Counted from the first letter of the stretch, positions 51,006-60,002 are shown. The stretch: DNA of 64,000 nt from Alteribacter lacisalsi (GCF_003226345.1 NZ_PDOF01000001.1:62001-126000), one strand, 5' to 3'. The notes: generated by a model not told the origin, from the sequence alone. A program made the numbers and translations.

Positions 51006-52289
51006 TTATTCTTCCCATAAATTTTCAGCAGCCGCTTTACCTGCGGTGTAGCCTGTGGAAAAAGCGACAGTAATGTTGTACCCTCCTGTGTATCCGTGGA
51101 GATCGAGTACTTCCCCGCAGAAGAACAGGCCGTGCATCAGTTTGGATTCCATCCGTTTGGGCTGAATCTCCTTGATGCTGACGCCTCCTCCGGTGACGAA
51201 GGCCTTTTCAATGGAAAGTGTCCCGTCTGCCTGCAGCGGAAACGCTAATGAATGCTGTGCGAGGCTTCGGATGGCTTCTTTTGACAGATTTGCCTGTGTG
51301 GTCTGCGGATCTGTTTCTGTAAGGACAAAAAGGGCGTTCAGCATCCGCTCGGGGACCCAGCCGGCTAGGGAATTTTTGATCGCTTTCTTCGGCTCCGCTT
51401 CCACAATAGAGGTAATATCCTCGATGACGTCGTTTTCCCTTTTTCCCGGGAAGAGGTTCACTTCAAGGGGAATTGCGGTACATTTATGTTTTTTCAAGGC
51501 TTTCACCACATACTGACTGCAGCGGAGTGCCGCAGGGCCGGAAATACCGAAATGGGTGAAAATCATATCGCCATCGTGTGTTTTGATGGCTTTTTTCTTC
51601 TTCGGGTCGACCACCGACAGTTCAATGTCGCGAAGGGAGAGGCCCTGCAGGGTTTTATCTCGGATCAGACTGTCTGAACATGTAATAGGCACTTCTGTCG
51701 GATAAAGATCCGTAACGGTGTGCCCTGCTTTTTTCGCCCACGGATAGCCGTCGCCTGTACTGCCGGTGTGCGGAACAGATTTTCCGCCGACCGCAACAAT
51801 GACGTTCGGTGCGCTGATCTCACTGCCTGAAGTAAGCTTCACACCAGTTACCTTCCCGGCTGCATGATCGTATAGAACGTCAGCCACCCCGGTTTCGGTG
51901 CGGATGTCCACGTTCAGTGTCCGGATCTGTTCCAGAAGCGTACGGACAACCGTGATCGCTTTGTCGTTTACCGGAAACATCCGGCCTCGGTCTTCTTCCT
52001 TGAGGGATATGCCGAGATTTTCAAAAAAATCAATAATGTCTTCGTTATCAAAAACGGAAAAGGGACTGTACATAAATCGTCCATTTCCAGGGATATGTTT
52101 AATAATTTCTTCCGTATCGGCCCGGTTGGTTACGTTACATCTTCCGCCGCCTGATATTGCAAGCTTTCTTCCGAGCTTCGATCCTTTATCGATAAGAAGA
52201 ACCCGTGCCCCGAGCTGAGCCGCCGAGACGCTGGCCATCAGCCCTGAAGGTCCTCCCCCAATAACGATTACATCGTACTGCCGTTCCAT
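51006..52289 (-). CDS. ytfP: FAD-dependent oxidoreductase, YtfP/HI0933 family
   Basis: A 427-residue flavoprotein. FAD-binding GGGPSGLMASVSAA at the N-terminus, then GSKLGRKLAISGGGRCNVTN (family hallmark), VAVGGKSVPHTGSTGDGYPWAK, HFGISGPAALRCSQYV, and a C-terminal FAD-site FVTGGGVSIKEI and GEVLDLHGYTGGYNITVAFSTGYTAG. The HI0933/BaiN family is often called a putative NAD(P)H-dependent hydroxylated-lipid or bile-acid-like reductase, but the substrate in Bacillus is unknown. Confidence 0.88.
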   Translation of the reverse strand: MERQYDVIVIGGGPSGLMASVSAAQLGARVLLIDKGSKLGRKLAISGGGRCNVTNRADTEEIIKHIPGNGRFMYSPFSVFDNEDIIDFFENLGISLKEEDRGRMFPVNDKAITVVRTLLEQIRTLNVDIRTETGVADVLYDHAAGKVTGVKLTSGSEISAPNVIVAVGGKSVPHTGSTGDGYPWAKKAGHTVTDLYPTEVPITCSDSLIRDKTLQGLSLRDIELSVVDPKKKKAIKTHDGDMIFTHFGISGPAALRCSQYVVKALKKHKCTAIPLEVNLFPGKRENDVIEDITSIVEAEPKKAIKNSLAGWVPERMLNALFVLTETDPQTTQANLSKEAIRSLAQHSLAFPLQADGTLSIEKAFVTGGGVSIKEIQPKRMESKLMHGLFFCGEVLDLHGYTGGYNITVAFSTGYTAGKAAAENLWEE

Positions 52290-52401
52290 TGGCGTTTCAC
52301 CATCTTTCCTGCGTACAAACTTGTTACAACATAGTCTAGCATACTTTTCATCAACATAAACTCATGATAATTTAAAGAGAAAGAAAAGGAGTGGAGCGGG
52401 C

Positions 52402-53205
52402 ATGAAACAGACGTCAGTACTTATGGTAGGAGCGGGCAGGATGGCCGAAGCCGTCCTTGCGGGACTGGTAAAGGACCGGCATCCGGCACTGGAAAAAATC
52501 ACGGTAACAAACAGGAGGGACCGGGAACGGTTAAAGGAAGTGGAAAAAAAGTACGGGGTGTCCGTATCTGACAACGGGATCGGGGAAGCTGAAAATCACA
52601 ACGTGATTATTCTGGCAGCACCTCCAGGGGCCCACGGCGGTCTGCTCAAAGAACTATCGGGAAAAATCGACGGCCAACTGGTGATTACCGTGGCTGCGGG
52701 AATTGATACGGATTACATGGAGCAGAGGCTGCCTGAAGGCACACCGGTCTGCTGGATTATGCCTAACACGGCAGCGCAGATTGGAAAGTCCATGTCAACC
52801 TATACATGCGGACGTTTTGTAGATGAGTCTCACCGGGAAGTGATCAGGCTTATTCTCGGATCCATCGGCCATGCGGAGGAACTTTCCGTGCAGCAGGTGC
52901 ATGACCTGACGGCAGTGACCGGGAGTGCCCCGGCTTTCGTTTACGCTTTTGTGGAAGCAATGGAGGAGGCGGCTGTAGAAAACGGGGTGACCACCGAGCA
53001 GGCCCGGGAGCTTGTCGTGAAAATGCTCAGTGGATCTGCAGCCATGCTGGAGGCGGGTTATGCCCCGGATGAGCTTAGACAGCAGGTTGCGTCTCCAGGG
53101 GGATCCACAGCTGCGGGTCTGGAAGTGCTGAAGGAACAAAGGTTTAATGATACGATCAAAGCAGCAGTAAAGGCAACGAACGATCACGCCCGAAGCCAGG
53201 GATAA
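52402..53205 (+). CDS. Pyrroline-5-carboxylate reductase (ProC family)
   Basis: The protein has 267 residues. NADP-binding VLMVGAGRMAEAVLAGLV at the N-terminus, AAPPGAHGGLLKEL, WIMPNTAAQIGKSMSTYTCG, and the C-terminal P5CR signature region LTAVTGSAPAFVYAFVEAMEEAAVENGV, then ASPGGSTAAGLEVL. It makes proline from pyrroline-5-carboxylate, useful for compatible-solute production in salt. AAAGGAGTGG precedes the ATG. Bacillus species have several paralogues (ProG, ProH, ProI), so I leave the symbol open. Confidence 0.92.
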   Translation: MKQTSVLMVGAGRMAEAVLAGLVKDRHPALEKITVTNRRDRERLKEVEKKYGVSVSDNGIGEAENHNVIILAAPPGAHGGLLKELSGKIDGQLVITVAAGIDTDYMEQRLPEGTPVCWIMPNTAAQIGKSMSTYTCGRFVDESHREVIRLILGSIGHAEELSVQQVHDLTAVTGSAPAFVYAFVEAMEEAAVENGVTTEQARELVVKMLSGSAAMLEAGYAPDELRQQVASPGGSTAAGLEVLKEQRFNDTIKAAVKATNDHARSQG

Positions 53206-53239
53206 AATCAACTGAATTTAGTAGAGGAGTGGTGAACGG

Positions 53240-53641
53240 ATGCTGAAACGCCTGACCGTAAAAACGAATCAGAGAGACGAAATGATTGAGATTACCCGTG
53301 AAATAGGTGCTTTTGTAAGAGAAAGCGGTATCAGTGACGGCATCGTTTACGTGTACTGTCCACACACGACAGCAGGCATTACAATAAATGAAAATGCCGA
53401 TCCTGATGTTAAGCACGATATGCTCATGCGGCTGGATGAAGTGTATCCTTGGACACACGACAAGTACCGGCATGCAGAAGGAAACTCTGCCTCCCACCTG
53501 AAAGCGAGCACGGTCGGTACAAGCCAGCCGGTGCTGATTGAAAACGGCGAACTTATTCTGGGCACATGGCAGGGAATTTATTTCTGTGAGTTCGACGGAC
53601 CCCGGAGCCGCAAGTGTATGCTGAAAGTAATGGAAGGATAA
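53240..53641 (+). CDS. YjbQ/UPF0047 family protein
   Basis: A 133-residue compact protein of the YjbQ family. The hallmarks are HTTAGITINENADPDV and HAEGNSASHLKAS (conserved His/Glu metal-like site), and LGTWQGIYFCEFDGPRSRK near the end. Homologues show weak thiamine-phosphate synthase activity, so some databases call it a secondary thiamine-phosphate synthase; the true role is open. GAGGAGTGG precedes ATG 53240, and the gene follows the ProC gene by 34 bases. Confidence 0.88.
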   Translation: MLKRLTVKTNQRDEMIEITREIGAFVRESGISDGIVYVYCPHTTAGITINENADPDVKHDMLMRLDEVYPWTHDKYRHAEGNSASHLKASTVGTSQPVLIENGELILGTWQGIYFCEFDGPRSRKCMLKVMEG

Positions 53642-53650
53642 TTAAAGCAC

Positions 53651-53692
53651 AGCAACAAACCCCCTGAAGCTGACTTCAGGGGGTTTGTTGCT
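53651..53692. terminator. Long perfect hairpin
   Basis: Perfect 19-bp arms (starting AGCAACAAACCCCC) around a CTGA loop, just past the YjbQ-family stop codon. The T-run lies within the right arm. Confidence 0.75.
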
Positions 53693-53726
53693 GGGGCGTT
53701 AACCTGTTGTTCATTATCCCCTGCTG

Positions 53727-53753
53727 TTGACAACTGTCGAAATATGATAAAAT
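53727..53753 (+). promoter_or_regulatory. Candidate murJ promoter
   Basis: TTGACA and TAAAAT with a short 15-base spacer, 43 bases before the murJ start. Confidence 0.5.
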
Positions 53754-53795
53754 GCTTTAAGTATTAAAATCCGTTTTTGAGGCAGGGAACGTCCA

Positions 53796-55430
53796 ATGTC
53801 AGAACGTCAGTTAGTCCGGGGCACGATGATTTTAACAGCCTCGATATTTATTTCCAAAATGCTCGGCCTTATTTATATTTTCCCTTTTCAGGCAATCGTC
53901 GGTCTGGAAGGTCTCGCTCTATATACATACGGGTACGTCCCTTATACGGTTCTGCTGAGTCTTGCAACGATCGGGATTCCGCTTGCAGTATCCAAATTTG
54001 TAGCCAAATACAATGCTCTTGGAGACTATCGGACAGGGCAGCGCCTTTTCCAGTCAGGCCTTGTTGTAATGGGAATTACAGGTTTTGCTGCTTTTCTGGT
54101 CCTCTTTTTCCTGGCACCATTTGTGGCAACCAGTATTCTTGACACGGATGATCTTCAGGGAAACAGTGTAAACGATGCGGTATTTACGATCCGGATGGTC
54201 AGTGTGGCACTTTTGATCGTCCCGGTTATGTCGATTGTCCGAGGTTATTTCCAGGGACACCAGTCCATGGGACCGACAGCCGTTTCCCAGGTCGTCGAAC
54301 AGATTGTGCGCATCATTTTTATTCTTCTTCTTACGTACCTGATTATAAATGTATGGAATGGAGAACTTGGAACCGCCATCGGCTTTGCCACGTTCGGAGC
54401 ATTTGTCGGCGGTCTTGGAGGGATGGCTGTTCTCGTGGTGTATTTCTTGAAGCGCCGGGACCGCTTTCAGGCTAAGATTGAAAAGAGTACTGCAGATCAT
54501 CAGATTCCCTTAACGAAAATGTACAAGGAGCTGCTGCGGTACTCGATTCCAATTTCTCTGGTCGGCCTGTCGATCCCTCTTTATCAGATGGTGGATCTGT
54601 TTACGTTTAATACCGCTCTCAGTGCCGTATACGATGCGGACGTGGTGGACCGGTATTTCGGCGCGTTTGCCCAGGCTGCCCACAAGCTGATCCTGATTCC
54701 TGTTTCGGTTGCGACGGCCATGTCGCTTGCGATTCTGCCGAGCGTAACAAGTGCGTTTATTAATAATGAAAAAGACAGGCTTCAGCGGCAGATCACCCAG
54801 ACGTATCAGATCATCCTGTTTCTGAGTGTGCCGGCAGCCGTTGGTCTTAGCGTACTTGCATACCCGGCATACGGTGCTCTGTTTGGTCTTGGTGATCTCG
54901 CCATCGGCGGGGAGATCCTGAGAAATTATGCACCTGTTGCTGTGCTGTTTGCCATTTTTGCCGTCACATCCTCTCTTCTGCAGGGGATTAACAGACAGAA
55001 ATATGCGGTGATCGCGCTTGCCTCGGGCCTCGTATTGAAGCTTTCAACAAACGTATTGTTTATCGGGTGGTTCGAAGCGAATGGAGCCATCTATGCTACA
55101 GGTCTCGGATACCTTACTGCAGTTGCAGTCAATGTCTGGGCGATAGGGCGCTTTGCTGAATATGATTACCGCTCCCTTTTAAAAAGAGTGCTTCTGATCG
55201 CGATGTTTGCTTTTGTAATGGGGCTTGTTGTATTCGCTGTAAACCGCCTTATGCAGCTTATCGTGCCACTTGAAACACAGGGTGCTGCTTTTCTGATGCT
55301 GCCTGTTGCCATTATTGCGGGTATTGCCGTCTACGGATTACTCGGCATCAAGTCGGGACTCGCGGGGCAGATTCTCGGACACCGTTTCCGGTTCCTGAAA
55401 AAAAGAGACCGGGCTTCTGAAGAGGCCTGA
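53796..55430 (+). CDS. murJ: Lipid II flippase, MurJ/YtgP type
   Basis: A 544-residue, 14-helix transporter of the MOP superfamily (polysaccharide export/SpoVB branch). It starts RQLVRGTMILTASIFISKMLGLIYIFPFQAIVG and includes VPVMSIVRGYFQGHQSMGPTAVSQVVEQIVRI, YSIPISLVGLSIPLYQMVD and FAITSS-like FAVTSSLLQGINRQKYAVIAL. B. subtilis YtgP, which lies near leuS, is the MurJ flippase that moves lipid II to the outer membrane face. The SpoVB paralogues are similar, but the genomic position favours YtgP. GAGGCAGGGA precedes the ATG. Confidence 0.88.
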   Translation: MSERQLVRGTMILTASIFISKMLGLIYIFPFQAIVGLEGLALYTYGYVPYTVLLSLATIGIPLAVSKFVAKYNALGDYRTGQRLFQSGLVVMGITGFAAFLVLFFLAPFVATSILDTDDLQGNSVNDAVFTIRMVSVALLIVPVMSIVRGYFQGHQSMGPTAVSQVVEQIVRIIFILLLTYLIINVWNGELGTAIGFATFGAFVGGLGGMAVLVVYFLKRRDRFQAKIEKSTADHQIPLTKMYKELLRYSIPISLVGLSIPLYQMVDLFTFNTALSAVYDADVVDRYFGAFAQAAHKLILIPVSVATAMSLAILPSVTSAFINNEKDRLQRQITQTYQIILFLSVPAAVGLSVLAYPAYGALFGLGDLAIGGEILRNYAPVAVLFAIFAVTSSLLQGINRQKYAVIALASGLVLKLSTNVLFIGWFEANGAIYATGLGYLTAVAVNVWAIGRFAEYDYRSLLKRVLLIAMFAFVMGLVVFAVNRLMQLIVPLETQGAAFLMLPVAIIAGIAVYGLLGIKSGLAGQILGHRFRFLKKRDRASEEA

Positions 55431-55442
55431 TTGATCAAAAGA

Positions 55443-55484
55443 CAAAAAAGCTTTTCCCTCACTCGTAAGGGAAAAGCTTTTTTT
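55443..55484 (+). terminator. murJ terminator
   Basis: AAAAAAGCTTTTCCCT pairs with AAGGGAAAAGCTTTTTT. Confidence 0.92.
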
Positions 55485-55496
55485 ATTTGGCTGTTT

Positions 55497-55566
55497 TCGT
55501 AAAGATTGTTGTTTTATTACGCTGCAGGCGGACGCTTTCCATGGGCGACGACTCAGCCTTAAGCTT
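55497..55566. repeat. Family A repeat fragment (reverse)
   Basis: CGTAAAGATTGTTGTTTTATT, then ACGCTGCAGGCGGACGC, TTTCC and a degraded CTCAGCC. This is the reverse complement of the right end and tail seen at 31758-31888; the left half is lost. Confidence 0.72.
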
Positions 55567-55658
55567 CATAAGTAATAATGTTATGAAAAGCACCAATTTA
55601 ATCAAAACAGCTTTTTATTGTGGCGGCTTAAAGAGATCAAGTGCCCCTGGTCGTTTTA

Positions 55659-55970
55659 TTAATCAACCCAGCTTTCAGCCCAGGACTGGAATGCATCCAT
55701 GGCAGGGCCGAGAGCCTGTCCTTTTTCTGTCAGCGTGTATTCAATGCGCACAGGGGTCTCGGGATAAACCTCGCGCTTAACGATGCCTTCACATTCAAGC
55801 TGTTTAAGGCGTTCCACAAGCATCTTATCACTCATATTCGGAATCACGGCAGATACTTCCCTGAATCTTTTCGGGCCATTCATAAGGACCCGGATGATCA
55901 GACCATTCCAGCGTTTGCCGAGTAACTGAAAAGCCGATTCAAACTTTGGACAAAGGTTGTTCTGTTCCAT
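55659..55970 (-). CDS. HxlR-family redox regulator, YodB-like
   Basis: A 103-residue winged-helix protein. The N-terminal NNLCPKFESAFQLLGKRWNGLIIRVLMNGPKRF closely resembles B. subtilis YodB, including the single conserved N-terminal cysteine (Cys7 here) that senses diamide, quinones and other electrophiles. PETPVRIEYTLTEKG forms the wing. It is divergent from a quinone reductase gene, as expected for a YodB-type repressor. AAAGGAGATGAG lies before ATG 55970. Confidence 0.88.
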   Translation of the reverse strand: MEQNNLCPKFESAFQLLGKRWNGLIIRVLMNGPKRFREVSAVIPNMSDKMLVERLKQLECEGIVKREVYPETPVRIEYTLTEKGQALGPAMDAFQSWAESWVD

Positions 55971-56057
55971 ACGTTCTCATCTCCTTTAAGCAGCCGGCTA
56001 CAAGGCTAAAATATTGCTGCGGAGACTGCTTAGTAAAAGAAGTATAACATATTTATG

Positions 56058-56104
56058 TTGACATTTGGGATGGTGTACTATAATATACTTACTAATAGTA
56101 AGTA
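56058..56104 (+). promoter_or_regulatory. wrbA promoter with YodB-type operator
   Basis: TTGACA (56058), then TATAAT at 15 bases or TAATAT at 17 bases. TACTTAC-TAATA-GTAAGTA (56086-56104) is a perfect palindrome with 7-bp arms directly at the start of transcription. TACTAT upstream and ATAGTA within it form an overlapping larger inverted pair. Repressor identity is inferred from the neighbouring gene. Confidence 0.75.
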
Positions 56105-56125
56105 ACTAGTTAAAAGGTACTTGCT

Positions 56126-56221
56126 GTGTTTTCAAAAGAGGTTTAACTTTTGTGAGCGCGTGGAAAAAGAAGGATGGACCGAGTTTCCGGACAACGAAAA
56201 GGAACCCCCTTTTCAAAACAC
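56126..56221 (+). promoter_or_regulatory. Long leader hairpin before wrbA
   Basis: GTGTTTTCAAAAGAGG (56126-56141) and CCCCTTTTCAAAACAC (56206-56221) match at 14 of 16 and would close the whole 5' untranslated region into one large stem ending just before the ribosome site. Confidence 0.45.
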
Positions 56222-56246
56222 ATACTATTTTAGGGAGTGGATCAGA

Positions 56247-56867
56247 TTGACAAAGATTTTAATTCCGTTTTACAGTGCTTACGGCCACATTCATACAATG
56301 GCGAAGGCAGTTGCAGAAGGAGCGAAAGACGTTGAAGGTGTGGAAGTGAAAATCGTCCGCATTCCTGAATTTGATGAAGTACAGAAAGCGATGTCCGGCC
56401 AGGATGCCTACGTCCAGGCACAGGATGCCCAGGAAGATCTACCCGTGGCGACTCACGATGACCTGAAGTGGGCTGACGGCATTATCTGGGGCATTCCAAC
56501 CCGCTACGGCTCTATGCCTGCTCAGATGAAACAGTATATCGATTCTGCAGGCGGACTGTGGATGAATGGCGACCTTGAAGGAAAAGTAACTTCCACTTTC
56601 ATAAGCAGCGGCTCCATTCATGGAGGACAGGAAACAACAGCCATCACAACGATAGTTCCTCTACTTCACTTCGGACTGATTTACGTGGGTCTTCCTTACG
56701 GTGAAAACCCTGAGCAGCTCACGACCGACGGCATCGGCGGCTCTCCGTATGCAGCATCAACTGTAGCTGGGCCGGACGGCAGTAACCAGCCGGATGAGAG
56801 AGACCTTACTATGGCTAAGCGTCTCGGTAAGCGTGTAGCTAGTGTGTCAAAATCCCTTCGCGGATAA
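56247..56867 (+). CDS. wrbA: NAD(P)H:quinone oxidoreductase, WrbA type
   Basis: A 206-residue flavodoxin-like protein. FMN-binding ILIPFYSAYGHIHTMA at the start, GIPTRYGSMPAQMKQYIDSAGGLW, and SSGSIHGGQETTAITTIVPLLHFGLIYVGLPYG are WrbA hallmarks. It reduces quinones with two electrons and so detoxifies them. The start is TTG 56247 with GGGAGTGG at 8-10 bases; the protein then begins TKILIPFY. The upstream open frame runs through the leader hairpin and lacks flavodoxin homology. A terminator follows. Regulation by the divergent YodB-like protein is likely. Confidence 0.92.
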   Translation: MTKILIPFYSAYGHIHTMAKAVAEGAKDVEGVEVKIVRIPEFDEVQKAMSGQDAYVQAQDAQEDLPVATHDDLKWADGIIWGIPTRYGSMPAQMKQYIDSAGGLWMNGDLEGKVTSTFISSGSIHGGQETTAITTIVPLLHFGLIYVGLPYGENPEQLTTDGIGGSPYAASTVAGPDGSNQPDERDLTMAKRLGKRVASVSKSLRG

Positions 56868-56882
56868 ATGATATAACTCCGG

Positions 56883-56912
56883 ACCGGTGGAGCCAGGCTC
56901 CACCGGTTTTTT
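56883..56912 (+). terminator. wrbA terminator
   Basis: ACCGGTGGAGCC pairs perfectly with GGCTCCACCGGT around a single A, then TTTTTT. Confidence 0.92.
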
Positions 56913-57602
56913 GGTGGAGAGACGCCGGCTTGTGTCTCATACCACTCATGGATCATTTTGTATGGTGCATTTTTAAGACCTTACGTATAGAAAATATGGG
57001 GTTAGGGCGGGAGTCCGGAAATTATCGACCTAGAAGAAAGCAGGAGCGGAGTAAGGGAGTATATCCATGAATTATACGACCTAATGGGAACAAGCAGCCA
57101 AGTTAGGGGTTATAAAAATCGATCAGGCAGAGATAAACCGTAATTGAGCATAAGTTAAGGCTTAAAATTAAGGACCGGCGAACATAAAACGTAAATCTGC
57201 CATTGTTATGTCTTATAATGAAATTCCAATGTAAGATTAAGGCGTAAGTCAGCACTTAAGTACCCGCTGTGAAACAGGCAGAAATTTGGTGAGATTTCAG
57301 CGATGTTCACAGGATTGCCCACCTTTTTCCCTACACAAAGCCAGCGTTCGGAACGAAATGGAAATCAGGGTCGAAAACTACTGAAAACCGGGGTCTCAAT
57401 CAGCAGGATTTTCCCTTCTTTTCACATGATTACAGGTGCCAGGACCCTTCCTCACAAAGGGGGACTCTGCTATAATTGAGAAATTAGGAAACCTTGTCCG
57501 GTGTGATTACCCGAAAGACTATCATATAAAAAGAGGTCGTGAAGTCCGGCTATAACTGTTCACGTGGAAATGTGGACGAACAGGAGAAAAGGGGGGAGAA
57601 GC
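56913..57602. other. 690-bp gap without a protein gene
   Basis: No convincing coding frame on either strand. Sequence is AT-rich in the middle, with several TTAAGG/CTTAAG words (57150-57265). A TATAAT at 57471-57476 with a weak TTCCTC 17 bases upstream could be the promoter of the SEDS genes. No family A or B repeat is present. Confidence 0.5.
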
Positions 57603-58811
57603 GTGGAACTTGAAGCACCAAAAAAACGACTGCATATCGACTGGATCCTGGTCATTGCTGTGGCACTCATTTCTCTGTTCGGACTGATGATGGTGTACAG
57701 TGCCAGTTATGTTAAGGGATATGAAGACGTTGGGAATTTCACGCACTATTTTCAGCGTCAGCTCATGTGGCTCGGACTGTCAGGATTTCTGTTTACCTGG
57801 CTCATGTTTTTTCCTTACCGTCACTTCAGGAAACTGACGCCGTTTATTATTATCGGCTCTTTCATCCTGCTTTTTCTTGTCCTCACGCCTCTCGGTCACT
57901 CTGTAAACGGGGCACAGCGGTGGATTAATGCAGGGCCGCTCCGGATCCAGCCATCCGAGTTTGTAAAGCTGGGCATTATAATTTACCTTGCCTATATTTA
58001 TTCAAAAAAACAGGGGTACATAGATAACTTCACCAAAGGTGTTCTCCCGCCCCTGGTCATTGTTGGTCTTCTTTTCGGTTTGATTATGCTTCAGCCGGAT
58101 CTGGGAACGGCTACGTCGATCGTTGTGGTGGCCGGCCTGATCGTTTTCTGCTCCGGGGCAAGAATTATCCATCTATTCTGGATTGCGGCTCTTGGCGCTA
58201 TTGCCTTCATTTATTATGCCAATTCAGCCGTATACCGGATGAACCGGATTGTCGGATACCGGGATCCGTTCGAACACAGCTTTGGTGACGGGTACCAGCT
58301 CGTCCAGTCTTATATCGCTATTGCCCACGGCGGCCTTACCGGTGCCGGTTTTGGCCAGAGCGTACAGAAACTGTTTTACCTGCCTGAAGCTCACACAGAT
58401 TTCATTCTCGCAATCGTTAGTGAAGAGCTCGGTGTTCTGGGTATACTGTTTGTGCTGGCGTGTATGACAGTCATCATCGTACGTGGTGTGATCATAGGTG
58501 CCCGCTGCCGGGATGCATTTGGCAGTCTGCTTGCATTTGGTATTGTGTTTCAAATCGCCATTCAGATGGTCTTTAACACAGGAGCAGTAACGGGACTGCT
58601 GCCAATTACAGGTATTCCATTTCCGTTTCTAAGCTATGGCGGCTCTTCATTGATGGTTACCCTTTTATCATTAGGAATTTTAGCAAACATCTCACGAAAA
58701 ACTGAAAGAGACCGTGCAGAGAGAACGGACCGTGATGAGGAAGCGTTGGAGCAAGAAGAGACGCCGCCCGGTGTGACACCGCTTCGGCCTGTCCGGCAGT
58801 TTACGAGATAA
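57603..58811 (+). CDS. SEDS-family peptidoglycan polymerase, FtsW/SpoVE type
   Basis: A 402-residue, 10-helix membrane protein. Hallmarks: MVYSASYVKGYE, NGAQRWINAGPLRIQPSEFVKLGI, QPDLGTA, and the catalytic-Asp motif PEAHTDFILAIVSEELG (Asp266), then LPITGIPFPFLSYGGSSLMV. SEDS proteins polymerise lipid II with a class B PBP partner. The C-terminal tail is charged (TERDRAERTDRDEEALEQEE). GTG 57603 has GGGGGGAG 6 bases upstream. It is followed after 18 bases by a second SEDS gene. No PBP gene is adjacent, so the division, elongation or sporulation role is unclear. Confidence 0.9.
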   Translation: MELEAPKKRLHIDWILVIAVALISLFGLMMVYSASYVKGYEDVGNFTHYFQRQLMWLGLSGFLFTWLMFFPYRHFRKLTPFIIIGSFILLFLVLTPLGHSVNGAQRWINAGPLRIQPSEFVKLGIIIYLAYIYSKKQGYIDNFTKGVLPPLVIVGLLFGLIMLQPDLGTATSIVVVAGLIVFCSGARIIHLFWIAALGAIAFIYYANSAVYRMNRIVGYRDPFEHSFGDGYQLVQSYIAIAHGGLTGAGFGQSVQKLFYLPEAHTDFILAIVSEELGVLGILFVLACMTVIIVRGVIIGARCRDAFGSLLAFGIVFQIAIQMVFNTGAVTGLLPITGIPFPFLSYGGSSLMVTLLSLGILANISRKTERDRAERTDRDEEALEQEETPPGVTPLRPVRQFTR

Positions 58812-58829
58812 AATGTAGGTGGATAATAG

Positions 58830-60002
58830 ATGGAAGAACGTAAGTCTTCGATTCAGCAGCTTGATTTTACATTGCTTTTTCTTCTTTTTGTGCTCATGTG
58901 TATCAGCCTGATGGCGATCTACAGCGGTACAACAGATCAATACGTCTTTTTGGATGATACCTTTTTCGTCAGGCGCCAGGTTGTCTGGTTTGCCATCGGT
59001 GTCATTCTGATGCTCGGGGCCATGAGCATTGATTATGAAATGTTTAAGAACTTTTCGATTCCTCTTTACGCAATCGGGATGGTCCTGCTTCTCGCCGTTC
59101 ATTTTTTCGGTGTAGAGATGAATGGTGCACAGCGCTGGATCGGCGTTGGCGGCATCATGTTTCAGCCTTCGGAATTTGTAAAGATTTTCGTTATCCTTGC
59201 TCTGGCACACCTGCTGTACCATATCACCCAGACCCCACGGGAAAAGTCGTTTACAGAAGACGCGAAGGTGATCGGTAAGATTCTGGCAGTCGGAGGACCG
59301 CCGTTTTTCCTAATCCTGATTCAGCCTGACCTTGGAACCGCACTCGTTATCGGTGCTGTCATGATGACGATGATTCTTATGAGCGGGGTTACGTGGCGGA
59401 TGATCGGGCTGCTTACAGCGCTTGTGGCAGCCGGTCTTGGTACACTTGTGATCTTACACAATTACTTTTTCAACATTTTCAATAAGATTATTGCCCAGCA
59501 CCAGATGAACCGTATTTACGGCTGGCTCGATCCTGCAGGGGATACCTCCGGCCTTGGCTATCAGCTGTTTCATGCCCTCCAGGGAATCGGAGCCGGCCAG
59601 CTTTATGGAATGGGGTTTACCCAGGGGGCTAAAACCCAGGGAGGGGATATCCCTGAACTTCATACCGACTTCGTTTTTACGGTAATTGGAGAGGAATTCG
59701 GCTTTGTAGGTGCTACGGTACTGCTGATCGTTTATTTCCTTCTTCTGTACCGGATGGTGATGATCGCCTTTAACTGCAACAACAGCTACGGTACGTACCT
59801 GGTCGCTGGCGTCGTCGGACTGCTTGTTTTCCAGATTTTCCAGAACATCGGCATGACGATCGGTCTGATGCCGATCACAGGACTGGCCCTGCCGTTTATC
59901 AGTTACGGCGGAAGTGCACTTCTGACAAACATGATTGCGGTAGGTATTGTACTGAATGTAAATATACGAACCCGTCACTATATGTTCGGGGAAGATAATT
60001 AA
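58830..60002 (+). CDS. SEDS-family peptidoglycan polymerase, RodA type
   Basis: A 390-residue, 10-helix relative of the preceding protein. LMAIYSGTTDQY, NGAQRWIGVGGIMFQPSEFVKIFVI, QPDLGTALVIG, GDIPELHTDFVFTVIGEEFG with Asp280 (the same number as the catalytic Asp of B. subtilis RodA), and LPFISYGGSALLTN. The long PREKSFTEDAK loop and overall pattern are closer to RodA than to FtsW. TAGGTGGAT precedes ATG 58830. The two SEDS genes are clearly one operon. Confidence 0.88.
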   Translation: MEERKSSIQQLDFTLLFLLFVLMCISLMAIYSGTTDQYVFLDDTFFVRRQVVWFAIGVILMLGAMSIDYEMFKNFSIPLYAIGMVLLLAVHFFGVEMNGAQRWIGVGGIMFQPSEFVKIFVILALAHLLYHITQTPREKSFTEDAKVIGKILAVGGPPFFLILIQPDLGTALVIGAVMMTMILMSGVTWRMIGLLTALVAAGLGTLVILHNYFFNIFNKIIAQHQMNRIYGWLDPAGDTSGLGYQLFHALQGIGAGQLYGMGFTQGAKTQGGDIPELHTDFVFTVIGEEFGFVGATVLLIVYFLLLYRMVMIAFNCNNSYGTYLVAGVVGLLVFQIFQNIGMTIGLMPITGLALPFISYGGSALLTNMIAVGIVLNVNIRTRHYMFGEDN

